This document shows, piece after piece, positions 35,401-46,314 of a DNA stretch of 64,000 nucleotides. This stretch comes from Strigamia acuminata. Lineage: Eukaryota; Arthropoda; Chilopoda; Geophilomorpha; Linotaeniidae. The stretch lies in assembly GCA_949358305.1 (NCBI GenBank), contig OX442317.1, positions 8,312,186 through 8,376,185 on the forward strand, given 5' to 3'. Both the position numbers and the translations under genes were made by a program. Each line of letters begins with the position of its first letter. Positions within the stretch are counted from its first letter, which is position 1. The notes below the pieces were generated by a model. The model had not been told where the DNA came from. It saw nothing but the letters and a program-made list of their open reading frames with translations, and did no database searches.

Positions 35401-38400
35401 ATTTCCAAAACATTTTTCAAACGTTAAAAATTTAAAATATTGACCTTCAAAGCTGATTAATAATTTGCCCAGCATCAGTGATGTTGTTGACGACCCCTTG
35501 TAGTGGTGTGGGCCGTTGGAAGCAAACTTGGCTCTCGTGATTTGATTTATGAAGTGGCGTTCCACCAAATTCTACACCATTCACATCGGTGACTAAGTAC
35601 AAAATAAACCTCAAATAAATAACTTTGATACATTTGTCATCGCTTTAAACACAAACCCACAAATCTATTTAAAAACACAAAAATATAAATAAACAATGTA
35701 CTATAAAAATTCGTCGTAGAAATGTATAGAAGTTGAAATTAGAAAGAAATCAATTGGTTAGTGAGCGTTAAATAAGCGTCTCTTAATTGGAATCTCTTTC
35801 AGAGCACTGTGGTCATTCTCATGTGGAACGCGTTAGTGTTAGTTGAGCGTTCCTCATTAGAATAAATTTAACGGCTCTTAATGAAGGCGAGCAACATGCG
35901 CCACTGCCTGCGAGAATTGCGGCCGAGAAACGAACGCAGGCGTCTGTAATTACGACACCACCCCTACATCCCTCACTTTGCCATTAGTTGTCTGGCATCC
36001 TTACGAAACGCTTCTGCTCTCCCTCCAGGGCATCATTGCGTTCGCATTCCGCTTTGTTAGTCGACGCGCTCACAAAAGGACGTCTCCACAATTTCGACCA
36101 TTATCGAACCAGTTTGCACGCGCCACCGACACACCAAACTAGGCGCCAAATTTTCCGCACTGATGACTTGCCAGAAAATGCGCGCGCATCATTCAAGAAC
36201 AAAAGACACGCGCATCGCCCATTCACGACAACTAGCGACTCCTCTCTCTTTCTCCCTCTCTCCGCGAGAGGGAGCCGCTCGCCGCTGCAGCTTATGTGCC
36301 AGCTTCATTTCCTGCAAAGACCCGGGTCGACAGGATCATCGTTCGAGCGGACAATCGTCCAACCCCTCACTCAATTCCCCCTACCCCCTCGCATCCCTCC
36401 CCGGCTCGCCTGCAGTGCCTGCGTGCACTCACCACGACACGGCCAGCCAATGGCGAGCCCCAGATTAATGGTCATCCTTAATAACGTTAGCAGATCAATA
36501 AATGAAGCAGCCACAAATTCCCTGGCGAATGCTACGGGACCCTGGGTCTATCTCGTGCACAACAAGTCTCACTCATGACATAATCATTGATCGCCACCAA
36601 TCGACTGGCGAGTCAGTACTGCGCAACTGCGCATGCACGCGACACGCTGCCTAATTTCTTTCCTTTTATTTTATCACATCCAACATCAATGTCAAAAAAT
36701 TAAGCCTAATCACAGACCTCGCGCGGACACTTCGCCTTTGAAACCACAAGTGTCCGACTCGGTGCCACGTGCAGCTCCGTCGCTTCTTGTGGCCGCGCTG
36801 CCCCCGATTCCAATCGACGCCCGTCGCAAACAGATCTGACCTGCTAACCCTTTTTAACCGACACAGAGAGACACGCCACTAAATTGTTTATTCAGAAAAA
36901 AAAATTTTTTTTTTTACCCCACTAAAAAAAAATGGAAATTGTAAATTTCCAAACAGAAAAAACAAGATGGTGATCGAATTAATGTCTGTTTGGTCAAGTT
37001 CTGTTCATCTCAAGTCGAAATCGGTTCGAATTTCACCGAGGAAAGTGCAACACGTCGAAACTGAATAAACTTGTATTTGCGCAGTAACGAAACTGAGGTT
37101 TTACACAAATTTAAATTTGCCGCGCCTTTTTAAGTTGGTTATTACTTATTAGTGTGCAAAGAGCCGATAAGGATCGATCTAATGCGCCGATCCGATACCA
37201 CAAAATGCGAAAATACTCGTTTTAACGAGCGACATTTGTTGGAGCGAGAACGGAAATTGTGTTTGGCAAGCGTTTGCGAGCAGGAACCGAGCTTAAGTTG
37301 CCACGATAAATCTAGGCATTGCTCCCAGCGAGCAACGCTTCCCATAAATTAGGCGCCCTTGATGAAAACGTCGGCACTCGTTAAATTGCAGCTTAAGTTT
37401 CGGTGCGGGTAAATCTGGATGCTGGTTGGTATGAGCGGAATCCGCGCGAGTTTGAGCAAATCTTAACATTTTCTTTTCTCTTTTTCGTCTTAGGGGGGGC
37501 GAAAGTGCGCCTGCTTTAACGCATTTCCCCGTCAGCCATAATCGAGCGTTTGAGCACCAATCAAAGTAAGACTCGGGTTAGCGAAAAAGTGGCGCCAAGG
37601 GAATGGCACGGAGAACGGAAGAGCCATCTTTCAAGGCGGATGCGCGTGAACGCCATTCGACCCTGAAGCTTAAGTGGTTCTCAGTTTGACCGTCATTACC
37701 TACTATCGCCACTTTTAACAACACTTTGCTTTCAAGGACTCGTTTGGTTTCTACCTTTTCTACCTCGTCCATTAACGAGCAGCGCACTCCCCAACAACAT
37801 TCTAATATTTTATTGCCTATAAGAAACGGCTATTTTGGTTTTTATTTATTTGTTTAGTCATTAGATTGAAATGCGAAAACTTTTACAGTTTACTACTATC
37901 TTTGGTAAACGTTCACGTGATTTCGCTTTAACGCTGCAAATGGCCCTAATAAATATATAAATAAATTTTATTTTTGTAGACGTTCGCACGGGATATTTTT
38001 CTCTAATTTGGCCATTTTGCGCACTAAAAAAAATTGCGATTTTGCGCCTATTTTTAAAATTTTTTTTTTATTTTTTTACGCAGAAAATGCTTAACTTTTG
38101 AGAATTTTGTTCCGATTTTCGATTATTTCCCACTTGGAATTTTAAATCACTCGAAATAAATTTTATTTTGAAAAATTTACACAGAAAAAACAAAAAAATT
38201 GCGATTTTGCTCCAATTTGCGACTATTTTTAAAATTTTATTTTTTTTACATGCGAGTAATTACTCAGGAAATGCTTAACTTTTGCGATTTTGTTCCGATT
38301 TGCGATTATTTCCCTCCTGGAATTGTAAATCACTCGAAATAAATTTTATTTTAAAAAATTTACACAGAAAAAACAAAAAAAAATTACAATTTGCTAATGA

Positions 38401-39686
38401 AAGCGAAATAAAACTTGATTTTCGCAAAATTTTTGCAATTTTACTTATACAAAAACCAAGCACTCTTTAACCCATTTGCGATTACTTTTCACCCGAATTA
38501 ACAAACGTGTGAAATTCCTATAATTTCTCAAAATTACCCGACCAATTTATTTACTCAGAATCGTGTTCTTATTTATTCTGTCAACCACCCTTCACTTTTA
38601 ATAGGCTCACACATGACTAGGTTGGGCATTCAATCCCTTCTCATTTGCACATATGACTCACTTGACCGCCAGTGGGCGTTTCAGCTGCACAGATGGAACG
38701 TGTTAGCAAAAGTACGGGGTTCGAGGCAACATAGATGTGTGTGCCGAGCAGTCGGTCTCTTTGATCCTAATTGTGTGTTATGCAATTGTGCATATCAAAT
38801 GCAATTCATTACGAGGTCGACTCGCAGTCAGAAAAGCGCCGTTGGAAAACCAAAGACGAAACGAAAAGACGAAAAGACCAAACTTTCTTCCTTCGTCTTC
38901 CCCTTGAAAACTGCAATCTAAAGCATTTTCTCAACAAGCACTAGACAGATTGCTTTCAAGCTAAACTTTGTCTTGTTGATGGTGGAAAAGCTATTGAGAT
39001 ATGGAGGATGAAAGAGGGGTGGAAAGGAACGGGCGCGGAGTGTGTGGGGGGGAAGGAAAGTGGGGTGGGGGGAACGCGGGAGGTGATTCAGTGTCTGATT
39101 AAAATGCATGAAGCAAGCGAGCGCGCGCCAGATAACCTACATCTCGAACCTTTTCTCGCGTGAGCAAACAATTTAAATATTGAGTTACTGGCGCCAGTGT
39201 TCCCTCCATCTGCATAGGCGCGAGGTTTGGCGTCTTCCGCTTTTGTGAAAAGACTTTTCAATGAAGTATCCTTGACTGGCATATCATCAGTTAGCACAAT
39301 GCACCTACAAATGTCGTGTTAGCTGCGGCGCACAGCGGATGGATGAGAGGAAAATGCGTGTCAGTTAAACTTTCCTATTGATTTCCATTGTGAAATGCAA
39401 TAAATTTAATTGAACCAAACTGCAGTGTTTTCACGTTCGTTCTCGGCAGTTCGCCGGATGAAAAGCGCTAATATAATTGACACAGCCAAGGGAGACGAGA
39501 GAGGAAATGGATATGTATAATTTAGCGCAAAATATATTTGCACGTAAATTGTCAACTGCATCGATGAGAACAAATGAGTTAGAACAGGTGGAATGGTTTC
39601 AACAACAGTTTAAATGGATGGGATTGAAAAGGGAAAATATATGAAAATAAATAAATGATAAAAACAAATTTATTACTTGAAGGAGG
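35401..39686. other. Gene-poor stretch with GC-richer islands
   Basis: No gene recognised. The island 35880-36850 has a 196-codon frame on the plus strand, but it begins without ATG and its composition (Ser/Arg/Pro/His-rich) is that of GC-rich non-coding DNA. It contains TGCGCATGCAC, one base from an NRF-1/EWG site. 37140-37790 is a further high-complexity stretch. 38020-38400 contains two copies of a degenerate duplication around TTTTGCGATTTTG. Confidence 0.45.
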
Positions 39687-39740
39687 TTTAGACCCATAGC
39701 GCACCGTAAATGCTCTAATAGAATGCGCTATGGGTCTAAA
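39687..39740. repeat. Perfect inverted repeat, 17-bp stem, 20-nt loop
   Basis: Left arm TTTAGACCCATAGCGCA (39687-39703), right arm its exact reverse complement (39724-39740). The loop is the terminal sequence of the element that follows (CCGTAAATGCTCTAATAGAA). Confidence 0.95.
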
Positions 39741-40257
39741 TTGAACAAAACGACTAAAATAAATGTCTAAATTGAACAAAACGACTAAAATAAATGTCTA
39801 AATCGAACAAAACGACTAAAATAAATGTCTAAATTGAACAAAACGACTAAAATAAATTTCTAAATTGACCAAAACGACTAAAATAAATGTCTAAATCGAA
39901 CAAAACGACTAAAATAAATGTCTAAATCGAACAAAACGACTAAAATAAATGTCTAAATCAAACAAAACGACTAAAATAAATCTCTAACTTGAACAAAACG
40001 ACTAAAATAAATGTCTAAATCGAACAAAACAACTATAATAAATGTTTAAATCCAACAAAACGACTAAAATAAATGTCTAAATTGAACAAAATGACTAAAA
40101 TAAATGTCTAAATTGAACAAAACGACTAAAATAAATGTCTAAATTGAACAAAACGACTAAAATAAATGTCTAAATTTATCAAGAACACTAAAAATAATTT
40201 GCTGGGGAAATCTAGTTCAATCAATAAAACACCCGCGTTCTATTGGAGCATTTACCG
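39704..40257. mobile_element. Terminal-inverted-repeat element with internal 31-bp array (copy A)
   Basis: The left end CCGTAAATGCTCTAATAGAA (39704-39723) matches, in reverse complement, the right end TTCTATTGGAGCATTTACCG (40238-40257), with one internal mismatch and one at the outer end. Between them lie about 14 copies of a 31-bp unit, CTAAATTGAACAAAACGACT plus AAAATAAATGT, and a 3' tail containing AGAACACTAAAAA. The same ends and the same array occur at 46021-46314 and 61477-61870. No open frame of transposase size is inside, so it is non-autonomous. No clear target-site duplication is visible. Confidence 0.7.
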
Positions 40258-41020
40258 CAGATATAAGTATAAAAGTTGAGCAGCAAAGCGCAGGGGCAGC
40301 AACAAGAAACCTCTATTAGTGAGATATTTTATTTCTTTTTTGTGTCGCCGAGTTAAAAAGCGAGTGTTCATTTTTCAGCTACTTCGTACTATAAACTTAA
40401 TCAGCAAGCAGCAACGAGTGGAATTGTGCAGCACAAACGGCGGCAACTTCACAGCATATTAAGTTAAACGCAAGGCACAACATTTACGGTAGTGTGCGTT
40501 TCCACTTTTCACTCTATATACTAGACATGTGTGCACTAGACTACATTTTTAATCACTTTGCCAACACCGTATGTGCAGACTCACAACGTAAACAGTTTAT
40601 ACTCTACTTCAAAGAAAACATGATTAGTTCGTTTGATACGAAACGAACGCATGTTCAATTTGACCGCACATTTACATCCAAATGTATTTTTCATACGCCA
40701 TTAAGGACTAGACGCCATTACCTCTGTTGACACGTTTCAATCGCAATTAATTTCACTGTAACGAGGGGCAAATAAAAACTATGCCATTTAAACTTTTACG
40801 ACTCTCAAACTATGGTTCAATAAAAATGAATTAAACTAAACAAAACAACAACCGGAACTCAATGATTTCTCTGCACTTATTCTGCTCTTAACCTGCTCAC
40901 AACATAAACTCGATAAGGAGACACGTATTCTTAGAATAACATGTAATAAACGAATTATATGATCCTAATTATCACGAGCGTACAATAACCCATACACGAC
41001 ATGAATTAGGATAAATAATC
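40258..41020. other. Short stretch with TATA box and an 68-codon ATG frame
   Basis: TATAAAAG at 40268-40275 is followed by CAG-rich leader-like DNA. An open frame starts ATG at about 40527 (MCALDYIFNHFANTVCADS...) and stops at 40730. The protein is not recognised. It may be the remains of a transposon gene or chance. Confidence 0.25.
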
Positions 41021-41780
41021 GATTTGTACGTTTTGTACGGTTATTTCATGCAAAACAAGTGTTTTGTAGGGTTATTTCATGCAAAACAAGTGTTTTGTAG
41101 GGTTATTTCATGCAAAACAAGTGTTTTGTACGGTTATTTCATGCAAAACAAGTGTTTTGGACGGTTAATTCATGCAAAACAAGTGTTTTGTACGTTTTAT
41201 TTGTACTGAATTACCGTTTTGTACGTTTTATTTGAACTGAATTACCGTTTTGTAAGTTTTATTTGAACTGAATTACCGTTTTGTACGGTTTTCATGCAAA
41301 ATAACCGTTTGGGAAGGTTTTATTTATAAGAAATCACCGTTTTCTACGTTATAATTACACTAAATCACCATTTTCTACGTTTTAATTACACTAAATCACC
41401 ATTTTCTACGTTTTAATTACACTAAATCACCATTTTCTACGTTTTAATTAAACTAAATCACCATTTTCTACGTTTTAATTACACTAAATCACCGTTTTCT
41501 ACGTTTTATTTACACTAAATCACCGTTTTCTACGTTTTATTTACACTAAATCACCATTTTCTACGTTTTAATTACACTAAATCACCATTTTCTACGTTTT
41601 AATTAAACTAAATCACCATTTTCTACGTTTTAATTACACTAAATCACCGTTTTGCATGTTTTATTTGTACTGAATCACCGTTTTGCGCGTTTTAATTACA
41701 CCAAAAGACCGTTTCCTACGTTTTATTTATACCAAACCACCGTTCTAAACGTCTTATTTACAAAAAATCAGCCCCCACTC
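41021..41780. repeat. Minisatellite, 31-bp unit, three successive subfamilies
   Basis: First subfamily GGGTTATTTCATGCAAAACA plus AGTGTTTTGTA (to about 41190), second TTTTGTACGTTTTATTTGAA plus CTGAATTACCG (to about 41300), third ACCATTTTCTACGTTTTAAT plus TACACTAAATC (to 41780). All three have 31-bp units and intergrade, as if one array drifted along its length. Confidence 0.9.
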
Positions 41781-44700
41781 ATAAAATTTATTTTCCAACT
41801 AATGTTTAATGTAAATTTTCATCAAACAATCATTACTCCCTCTCAATAAATATTTACATGCATTAACTGTAATTGTTCGTTGAAAAACCCTAAAAAAAGC
41901 TTCCCCCATTAAGTAATAGTTTGGCTGTCTGTTTGTCATGATAAAAACTCGCTTCACATTTATTTCCAAACCCATAAAAAAAAACCAAAAAAGAAGAAAA
42001 AAAGAAAAAAAAGAAGCGTCTTTGAATATGCGATCATTTTTTCGTCTTCATTTGAAAGAAAGAAACATTTCCAATGCCAAAAGAAATTTTTTTTTCATTT
42101 CCCCTTCTCCTGCCTCATTCTTTCTTCAGCTCAATAACTAACTTTGGAATGGCGTTCCTCAGCACTACGTGAGTTCCGTCTCCTCCCACGAGAGGAACGC
42201 AGGCGTCGTCTACATTATTTATTCATTTTAATTCCGAGAAACTCAGTGTAGCGCGTCTTGCGACAAGAAACAGGTTATTAAGAAGACGGCGTTCAACTTT
42301 ATTTCGCACGACTCTGATACCAGATGGCGTGTCTTTATACAAAAAAAAAAATAAAGAAAAAAAAGAAAAAATAAATAAATAAATAAATAAATAAAAAGAA
42401 AAGGGGGACGGAAAGTGTTGCTTGTTGAGAGGCAAAAGCTGAATGGTTGAAAAACAAGCTTTTATGTATGAGAAGTTAATGGGTAAATACGGGGTCATGG
42501 AATGGGTGGAGTGATGAAGATACACTCTGAAGGATGCGGGGGCACAACTAAAGAGTCAAAAGCGCCGCCATGACACTGCAAACCACCCACAATGGTGGAA
42601 TGTCCTTTGTGTGTGCAATGAGACAAGAATTTCAAACATCTTGTCATCGCACCACTATTAATAGTCGAATTATAAGGGGTCATTTAACCAAAAAATCAAT
42701 CATTTTAACCCCAACACATTTATTCTTTCTTTTTTCTCTCTTTTTAAAGAGACTCGCGCGTCCGAACGTCGGTTGTGCGAACGACTGCTTGTCCGCTCGA
42801 TTTTTTAATTGATTTCTAACGATTTTTCATCGATTTTCATGTTTTTATTCCCAATTATTTCACGGAAATAGGCCACAAGTATCGTCTGATTAGCGAACAA
42901 ATGGTTTTACGAATACCAATGCGTTCAATCTTAAATGGATTTCCGAAATCCTGATTTCCTTGATTTTCATGAATCGAGTAAATCGAATTTTAAATTTGAA
43001 TGAGCGAAAATTTCGCATTGTGTAATACACTTTGTGAGCTATTGTTATGCAAATGACAATACATTTTGTAAAAAAATGCATTCCCGATGCTATTATTTGT
43101 CAAATTCGAATGCATTTTCAAAACGCAATTTTTCAATTCTATCACGAAATGCATTATTTAATGTACAAATAACATTACCCAACTCCACAAAACGCATCAA
43201 GTGAAAAGCAAAAATATATTTTCGAACCACTTTGGTCAATTAGTTCGGATAATCAACGCTCTACTCTACCAAATTTGGCACCAAAACCAATTTCGTCCAT
43301 CTTGATATTTAATCCGACTAAAAAAAAAAAAAAACTAAAAAAAAAAAAAAACCCTAAACAATTGCCAGGACCATAATTTTGCGAGCCAAGTGATTTGGCA
43401 ATGAAGATGAGTGACTTGGCATTTTCCAGAGTGGTAAATGAAGAAAAAACAAACAAAAAAAATTTAAAAGGTAAAAAAAAATGTTTTTTAAAAAAAAAAA
43501 TATATAGTGAGTCGAGAGCCCCATCTCACCAACCGCAGTCCACGGTGTGCCTAGCAAGTCGATTATTAGCTTTCCGAGATGTTGGTTATAATGAGGTTTC
43601 CTGTACGGTTGCCTAGCGGCAAAAGAAGAATGGAGCCGAGTTGGTTATCAGCGCATTATCACAAATTGATGGCCTGACTAATGAGCCCGGCTCGCCGAGA
43701 TCGATCATTTACTCAAGGCTTTTCACTTGCATCCAGACAATTCGAAGCGATCAAAAGCGGAGTACTTAAGTGACAAGTGTCTTGCCAATCATGTCGAAGG
43801 TTTCGTGCTTTAAACTCCTAATACGATGATGACTGGACAAACGTGACTTGATTTATTCAAATACATCGCCGCTAATGGGCCGTGGAAAATCGTGCTCCGG
43901 ACAAAACCTCAAACTTTTATTCTCAATAAAAACTCGCCAGGCCTAATTCCCATAGGTTAACATGGGGAAAAATACTAAATTTCATAATAACGATAATAAT
44001 AAATAATTGTTTTGTTTTTCTTCACTGTGTAACTCTCAATTTATGTGTAGCACAGATTAAGACCTTATTCCAGTTTAAAAGAGACGGAGAAGAAAAAAAA
44101 AAGTTATTTATGTTTAGAACATCCTCGTAAAAAAAAATGGTTGTTTTTCAAACGGCTTCGCAACGAGAACGATGAATTTAAATCACCGTTTTATTTTTTC
44201 GCAGCTAAACTATTGGAGATAAAGCTCTGAAATTTCGCACAAAGCATTAGAGTGGCATTGTATACAAGGAGAATTTTTTTTCTTCTGTTTTATCACGTAT
44301 GAACAAAATGGCTGCCAGTCGCCATCAACAGGAGTGCATTTCGAGCTGTCACTTTGCATCGGATTTCCTATTTATATTGTGAATGAAATTTATAGATTGC
44401 GTAAAATAGTTTGCCAAGCAAGCATCAGAGCAACCCTGGCCCCACACATTTAGCTCCCCTCGTAATAAATTATAGTAAACAAAGTGATTAAAAAGGAGGA
44501 TTTTATATTTAAAGCGTAATTATAATTGCTTCATGGAAAGAGCATTAAATGCAGTGTTATTTACGTGTATCAAATGAGCAATTTACTTCTATAGATATTT
44601 ATAGTTACACTGTAAACAACATTTCATTTATTACAGTCAATTAAGGGCAGCAATTAAAAATGGTTGTATAGTAATTTATTTATATTGCTGGAATAAAAAA

Positions 44701-46020
44701 TTGTTTATGCTTTTTGGGTAGTGTTAGAAACGCCATTGAAAAAACTTTGCTTTCAACAGTGGTGGAGTTGAAACAAAAAATTTAATAATAAAAATTGGTT
44801 TTTTAACAATGTTTAAAACCAATTAAAAAATTGGTTTTAGTTTGAAATTAAATTGAAAAATTGAGTTTTGTTTAAAATTAAATTGAAAAATTGGTTTTTG
44901 ATCAATGCTAAAACAATTGAAAAATTGAATTTTGAACAATGTTCAAAAATAATTGAAAAATTAAATTTTGAACAACGTTTAAAATAATTGAAAAATTGAA
45001 TTTTGAACAATGTTTAAAATAATTAAAAAATTAAATTTTGAACAAAATTGAAAAATTGAAAAATTGAAAAATTAAATTTTGAACAAAGTTTAAAATAATT
45101 GAAAAATTGAATATTGAACAACGTTTAAAATAATTGAAAAATTAAATTTTAAACAATGTTGAACCCAATTTAAAAAAAGTCGCATTTTACACAATGATAA
45201 GAAAAACCATTTAAAAAAATCGCACGTATTTTCATTTTCCGGCCCATTTCCTTCAAAACTCCTCATTTTGGCTATGCAAATTCAAATTCCCAGCGCCAAA
45301 TGCGTCCAATTCGCACCGTGAGGTACAAACTAGAAAATATTTAAAATAAACAATCCATTTGATGCGGCTTCATCACGTGTTTGTTCGAAAACGGCCTTGA
45401 GTTAAGTTATTTGCAGCGCTCGGCTTGAAAAGAAAAATAGGAGCCAACACGCTGAATTGCGATGCGATAGCAGCTGCTGCAAGAGCGCTTCGAGTCGGGA
45501 GAAAAGAGGAGAAGAGAGCCGAACCGACATTGAGAATCAGGACGATTGCTTATTAAGGGACGGTGGGGCGAGTGTGGGCGGTCCACTGGTGCAATGACGT
45601 GGACACCATGTGGCTTTTTCGGGGCACTTATAAAAATAGCGGTTCATTGAAGGGAAACGCTTCGAATCACTGATTTAATTATATCCTGTCGTTTAGAGCG
45701 AGAGAGACCTTGTATGTGTAGCGAAAAAGAAGCCAGTTTACATTCATGCGACAGCCAACATCAACAAAACGACACAACATCCTTTAGTGTTGGAATCAAC
45801 ACTTGGCAAACTATCTCGCACTGAGTTATGTCATGTTTTCCCTTTTTATCTGCGCAACACTATCGGCTTTTAACACTGGGGAGACGAGAAAAATGTCAAA
45901 TACGACAAGTAAATAAGGAAAAAATGAAGCATAAATAAGACCAACTCATAATTTAAGGTTACGCACACTGAATGAATGCTGCAATAAGTGGAGTAAACAA
46001 CAATAATTCGCTCGAATCAA
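41781..46020. other. Gene-poor stretch
   Basis: No gene recognised. It holds an (AAAT)7 run near 42370-42397, a CTCF-like near match CAGATGGCGT (42321-42330), a complex stretch 43500-43930 and a promoter-like stretch 45400-45720 with TATAAAAA at 45629-45636. Confidence 0.45.
44800..45170. repeat. Minisatellite, about 35-bp unit, degenerate
   Basis: Units such as TTGAAAAATTGAATTTTGAA plus CAATGTTTAAAATAA, about ten copies with frequent indels. Confidence 0.8.
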
Positions 46021-46314
46021 CGCGGGTCTAAATGGACCAATTATGTACCTAAATTAACCTAAACCACTAAATTCAATGCATAAATTGAACAAAACGACTA
46101 AAATAAATATCTAAATTGAACAAAACGACAAAAATAAATGTCTAAATTGATCAAAACGACTAAAATAAATGTCTAAATTGATCAAAACGACTAAAATAAA
46201 TGTCTAAATTGATCAAAACGACTAAAATAAATGTCTAAATTAATCAAAACGACTAAAATAAATGTCTAAATTGAACAAAACGACTAAAATAAACATCTAT
46301 TAGAGCATTTACGT
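46021..46314. mobile_element. TIR/31-bp-array element, copy B (left end truncated)
   Basis: Begins with CGCGGGTCTAAATGG, the inner part of the terminal repeat. It has about seven 31-bp units of the same sequence as copy A and ends CTATTAGAGCATTTACG (46298-46314), the reverse complement of the family end. The outer left end is missing. Confidence 0.65.

Noticed and set aside
35988-36578. 196-codon open frame, the longest outside repeats and known genes
   Set aside because: It starts without ATG, has no splice or domain support, and its composition matches GC-rich non-coding DNA. Other frames of the same island are also open for 60-100 codons.
38613-38921. 102-codon frame beginning MTRLGIQSLLICTYDSL with a Cys-rich middle
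   Set aside because: No recognised domain, no upstream promoter signal, and the Cys spacing (CVC...CVLCNC) fits no zinc-finger I know. It is probably chance.
45629-45671. TATAAAAA plus TCACT as a core promoter
   Set aside because: Spacing of about 40 nt is too long, and no gene follows in any frame.
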